Under the pieces are notes generated by a model that was given only the letters and a program-made list of their open reading frames with translations, had not been told where the DNA came from and searched no databases. A program made the translations under genes and the position numbers. DNA of 64,000 bases from Diplocarpon mali (lineage: Eukaryota; Ascomycota; Leotiomycetes; Helotiales; Drepanopezizaceae), in contig JAENRP010000005.1 in NCBI GenBank assembly GCA_024741835.1, forward strand, positions 244,910 to 308,909, given 5' to 3'. The stretch's first letter is position 1; every line of letters starts with the position of its first letter. This document shows positions 60,491-64,000 of the stretch, one piece after another.

Positions 60491-62224
60491 ATGGCAACCA
60501 CCGACTTCATTCTGCAGGGTGTCAATGTCACCGGCTCGATCACCGACTTCAACAGGAAGATTCTGAGCCAGGATGCTCTTGCATTTCTTGCCCTCCTCCA
60601 CAGGTCCTTCAACGGCACACGTAAGGAGCTTCTCCAGCGACGAGTAATCAGACAGGCTGAGCTCGATAAGGGCACGTTACCTGACTTTCTGCCGGAGACA
60701 AGACATATCCGCGAGAACGATGCGTGGAAGGGAGCAAAGCCTGCTCCAGGTCTGATTGACCGTAGGGTAGAGATTACTGGCCCTACGGACCGCAAAATGA
60801 TTGTAAATGCCTTAAACTCGAATGTCTGGACGTATATGGCCGATCTTGAGGGTAATTTGCGTCGTATCCTTTAAGGCACTTATTGACTAGATTGCACCAG
60901 ATTCGAGTGCTCCCACCTGGGACAACATGATCAACGGTCAGGTCAACTTGTACGACGCAATCCGCAAGCAAGTCGACTTTAAGCAAGGAGCGAAGGAATA
61001 TAAACTCCGAACAGACCGTACCTTACCTACACTCATTGTTCGCCCTCGAGGCTGGCACTTGGAGGAGAAGCACTTGACCGTCGACGGCGAGCCTATCTCC
61101 GGCAGTCTCTTCGACTTCGGTCTCTACTTTTTCCACAACGCCAAGGAGCTCATTAAGCGTGGCGCAGGCCCCTACTTCTACCTCCCCAAGATGGAGTCTC
61201 ACCTAGAGGCTCGTCTTTGGAACGACGTCTTCAACCTAGCGCAAGACTTTGTTGCTATACCCCGCGGCACTATTCGCGGCACGGTCTTGATCGAAACAAT
61301 CCTCGCCGCCTTTGAGATGGACGAAATTATATACGAACTCCGCGACCACTCCTCCGGCCTCAACTGCGGCCGCTGGGACTATATCTTCAGCGTGATCAAG
61401 AAATTCCGCCAAAACTCCAACTTCGTGCTGCCTGACCGATCAGCGGTCACTATGACAGTCCCTTTTATGGACGCATACGTCAAGCTGCTAATCCAGACCT
61501 GTCACAAACGCCAGGTTCATGCCATGGGCGGCATGGCTGCTCAGATTCCGATCAAGGATGACAAGGCTGCCAACGACAAGGCCATGGAAGGCGTGTACGC
61601 CGACAAGTTGCGCGAGGTCAAGGCTGGTCATGATGGAACCTGGGTTGCTCACCCGGCGCTCGCGGCTATCGCCTCGGAAGTCTTCAACAAGTACATGCCA
61701 ACACCGAACCAGATGTTTGTGCGCCGCGAAGATGTCAAGATCGGGCAGAACGATCTGCTGAACATGAACGTACCAGGCAAGATCACTGAAGAGGGCATCC
61801 GCAAGAACCTGAATATTGGGTTGGGATACATGGAAGGCTGGCTGCGAGGTGTTGGATGTGTGCCTATCAACTACTTGATGGAGGATGCGGCGACGGCGGA
61901 AGTGAGTCGCAGTCAATTGTGGCAGTGGGTGAAGCACGGTGCGCCGACTGCGGAGGGCAAGAAGGTTGATAAGGCATATGCGCTGAAGCTTCTGAAGGAG
62001 CAGGCCGATGAGTTATCGTCGAAGGGTGCAAAAGGGAACAAGTACCACCTCGCGGCTCAGTATTTCGCGGGCCAGGTTACGGGCGAGGATTACGCCGACT
62101 TTCTGACTTCGTAAGTTCCTTTCTCCACATCTAGTCAAATGAACAGAGCGTATGCTAACGTCATAGGCTGCTGTACAATGAGATAACCAGCGTAGGAAGC
62201 TCGTCCCCAGCTTCGAAGTTGTGA
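60491..62224 (+). CDS. acuE: Malate synthase, peroxisomal/glyoxysomal
   Basis: Condenses glyoxylate with acetyl-CoA to malate in the glyoxylate cycle, needed for growth on acetate and fatty acids. Exons 60491-60851, 60901-62110 and 62167-62224 give 542 aa, the usual length for the plant/fungal A isoform. Seen: [17 protein letters not shown], then [32 protein letters not shown] (catalytic arginine and metal-binding glutamate region), the family signature [16 protein letters not shown], and [13 protein letters not shown]. The last exon ends in Ser-Lys-Leu, a type 1 peroxisomal targeting signal. The start [11 protein letters not shown] directly follows an ACACACA leader and matches fungal homologues. 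Regulation by acetate or fatty-acid regulators is expected from other fungi; only a single CCTCGG hexamer is visible. Confidence 0.97.
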
Positions 62225-62507
62225 GGGCTATATCCGTAAATTGGGTCTGATTTAAGCGAAATCATTTGTCGTTCTTGGCAGGTAACTTCTGGACATGCGG
62301 TGTGTATATGAAGTATGAATGAATTCAGCCTGAAAACATATTTCAGGTCCCTGTGTTTGCAGAATGAGTGTTCCTTTGAACAGTCAACTCGATTCGAACT
62401 TCGAACCAAATGTCATCAGCTAAGATGCAGCGACTTGTTTCTCATATCATTTAGCACAATTCCTCAGGGGGTGGGAGGGCTCACTGTCCAAAATTTTGCG
62501 CTCATGA

Positions 62508-62801
62508 CTTGCGAAGCCCATCTGTTCGAGTCTCACTATCTACCAAACCGAGGCACAGCCCCCGGCAGCAGAGACCAGCAGCCTACCCAACCACGCACTT
62601 CCCCCGCCGGCCACCAGCGACGCGGCGCCGCTCGTCTTCCCATCCAAACCGCCCGAGCCGGAGCTACTGGTCAGGTTCGGGATGCCCGTCGTGGTGCTCG
62701 CGCCGACGTTGATGCCGGGTGCGTTCCTGCACACGCTGATCGCGGAGGCTGCTGCTCCTCTTTTGGTGGCGCGTGAGACTTCTTGCTGCCTATGCTGGTG
62801 A
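62508..62801 (+). other. GC-rich open frame, possible gene fragment
   Basis: 97 codons free of stops in a locally GC-rich island. The translation is Pro/Ala-rich and then hydrophobic (RFGMPVVVLAPTLMPG, then HTLIAEAAAPLLVAR). The first ATG in the frame is only at 62682. The opposite strand is also open (62540-62734 and beyond, Gly/Ser-rich), so GC bias alone could explain the lack of stops. No family recognised. Confidence 0.25.
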
Positions 62802-63686
62802 TGTTGCTGGTTGCTGCTCTTGGGAACGCTAATATCTTCGCCGCTCTGTAGAGGGTTGTGAGAGGTGGATGAGTAGGAGCAGGAGAGACAGAATACAGAT
62901 ACGGGTGAAAGACGAAACAGGAAGATGCATGATGCAGAAGAGGGAGGCCCACTACCCCGAAACGGGACATCCGCATAGTTTTACGAGTCCTCGCTGAGCT
63001 CGTCACCACTCGGACGATGGAAGAGCGATGAAGGGAAGGGAAGGAAAATGTGTAATCGTAGAGGGAGAGTATATGCAAAGAAGGGCTAACCTTGTCCCTC
63101 CTCTCGCAAGAGGGAGTTACGCTTTAAAGTGAGGGTACTCGCGAACACACAAAATCATACACATACACATCCCCAGTTCATCTCACATCTCTCCTGATTC
63201 CCGCGACTGTAGTCATGGAGTAGGATGGAGAGGGAGAGGGAGAATACAGAAAGGTAGAGCCAAAGCATTGGTAGGAGAGAGCAAGACCCTGCCACACGGG
63301 TTTGTAAACTACAGTACCGTACCTACAAGTCAGGTATCCCCAGCATGGGATGCGAGAAACAGCCTTGCCCAAGGGTATCACCTGCCTCTATACTCGTCAA
63401 CTGAATAGAAGGACCGGCACCTTGAATGAAATGGAAGACGTCCTCGCTTGGACTCGCTTCAATCATGGCTGGCATGGCAACCTAATGGAAAGAAAAGCTT
63501 GAGGCAGTATGAGCACCAGCACAGCAGCTCTGAAATTTGGGATGGGACGGCGCGACCTTAAAATGGCATGATATGACAGGATTGGGCACCACAAGCTCAA
63601 GAGAGGCGAGAAGGCTCGACAGACTAGAGCGTCAGAAGAGAGGAGAGACGGACATCAAGCGCGCCTCGTTTCGTTTCGTTGCTTCG

Positions 63687-63723
63687 GGACTGGACTGGAC
63701 TGGAATGGAATGGAATGGACTGG
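63687..63723 (+). repeat. (GGACT/GGAAT)n microsatellite
   Basis: About seven pentanucleotide units: three GGACT, three GGAAT and one GGACT in tandem. The ACTGG phase is the reverse complement of the CCAGT unit at 54735-54799. Confidence 0.9.
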
Positions 63724-64000
63724 AGTTTGCTCGGGAGCCGATACAGTTAAAAGATAGCCACAAGTGCGTGCGCCTGTTTCAGAGGCGCGAGGAAAAGGGA
63801 GGCCCTGAGAAGGTCATGTGAAGAAGCCAAGTTTCCAAGGACCAAGAAACGAAGCGAAACGAACCTGGAAACGAATAGAGATGGAGCCATGAGCGTCAAC
63901 GTAAGGTTGGGTTCTGCTGAGCTCGCATCGGGCTGCTTGACTTGATAGCATAGCCCTGCCTTCTCATCAGATAGGCGATCGAAGGAGGAGGAGAGGAAGC

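Larger units (their letters stand above)
62225..64000. other. Downstream flank, repeat-rich, no firm gene
   Basis: About 1.8 kb to the window end. A GC-rich island at about 62,550-62,770 holds an open frame, listed separately. 63,200-63,250 is purine-rich (GGAGAGGGAGAGGG). 63,667-63,680 is a short GTTTC repeat followed by the GGACT/GGAAT microsatellite. No complete gene could be built on either strand; a gene starting beyond the window is possible. Confidence 0.55.

Noticed and set aside
62465..62545. tRNA-like sequence with GTTCGAGTC resembling a B box
   Set aside because: The T-arm stem does not pair, and no acceptor or anticodon stem could be drawn at the right spacing.

Overview
The window is nuclear DNA of a filamentous ascomycete (Pezizomycotina). 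Genes are split by short introns, mostly 46-75 nt, with GT-AG ends and CTAAC/CTGAC-like branch sites. The products are recognisable fungal housekeeping proteins, spaced by AT-rich and partly TpA-enriched intergenic DNA. Placement in Leotiomycetes is only a guess from the style of the proteins; nothing here proves a species. One 56-base run of N lies at 6024-6079. No CRISPR array, bacterial-type operon, secondary-metabolite cluster or confident tRNA/rRNA gene was seen.

Layout. 0-6 kb: a calcium/calmodulin-dependent kinase (+) and an unnamed TPR-like protein (-). 6-12.6 kb: a gene desert around the assembly gap. 12.6-19.4 kb: COQ6 (-), DNA topoisomerase I (-) and ATP synthase gamma (+); the last two are divergent. 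19.4-25.5 kb: an AT-rich tract without a supportable gene, holding a strong GC-rich hairpin. 25.5-41.9 kb: a dense block with a cysteine-rich unknown protein (+), complex I 49-kDa subunit (-), RNA polymerase I/III AC40 (+), the NEDD8-activating E1 UBA3 (-), TEL2 (+) and a very long STE20/GCK-type kinase (-). 41.9-48.6 kb: mostly empty, with one single-pass membrane protein (-) and a RIP-like, probably LTR-derived relic at 47.3-48.1 kb. 48.6-52.9 kb: five compact genes, GRASP (+), OST2/DAD1 (-), TMEM14 (+), CMC2 (-) and prefoldin 2 (+). 55.1-62.2 kb: HAP3/NF-YB (+), RRN3 (+) and peroxisomal malate synthase (+). The end of the window is repeat-rich and has a GC-rich island with an open but unassigned frame.

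The genes do not form a pathway cluster. Several share a theme by chance or by selection: mitochondrial respiration (COQ6, ATP synthase gamma, complex I 49 kDa, CMC2, with HAP3 a known regulator of respiratory genes) and RNA polymerase I/III function (AC40, RRN3, TOP1). Many neighbours are divergent pairs with 200-470 bp between start codons, so shared promoters are likely.

The most interesting points are in gene structure. There is an 11-nt internal microexon in HAP3 and a candidate 8-nt microexon in UBA3. Three introns (COQ6, OST2, RRN3) have a length divisible by three and no stop, so they are invisible to plain ORF calling. GRASP has a GC-AG intron. COQ6 has a GD-to-GE change in its FAD motif, and a GCK kinase carries an unusually long N-terminal extension of about 1,076 residues. 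All exon joins were derived by hand from frame, splice sites and family conservation.
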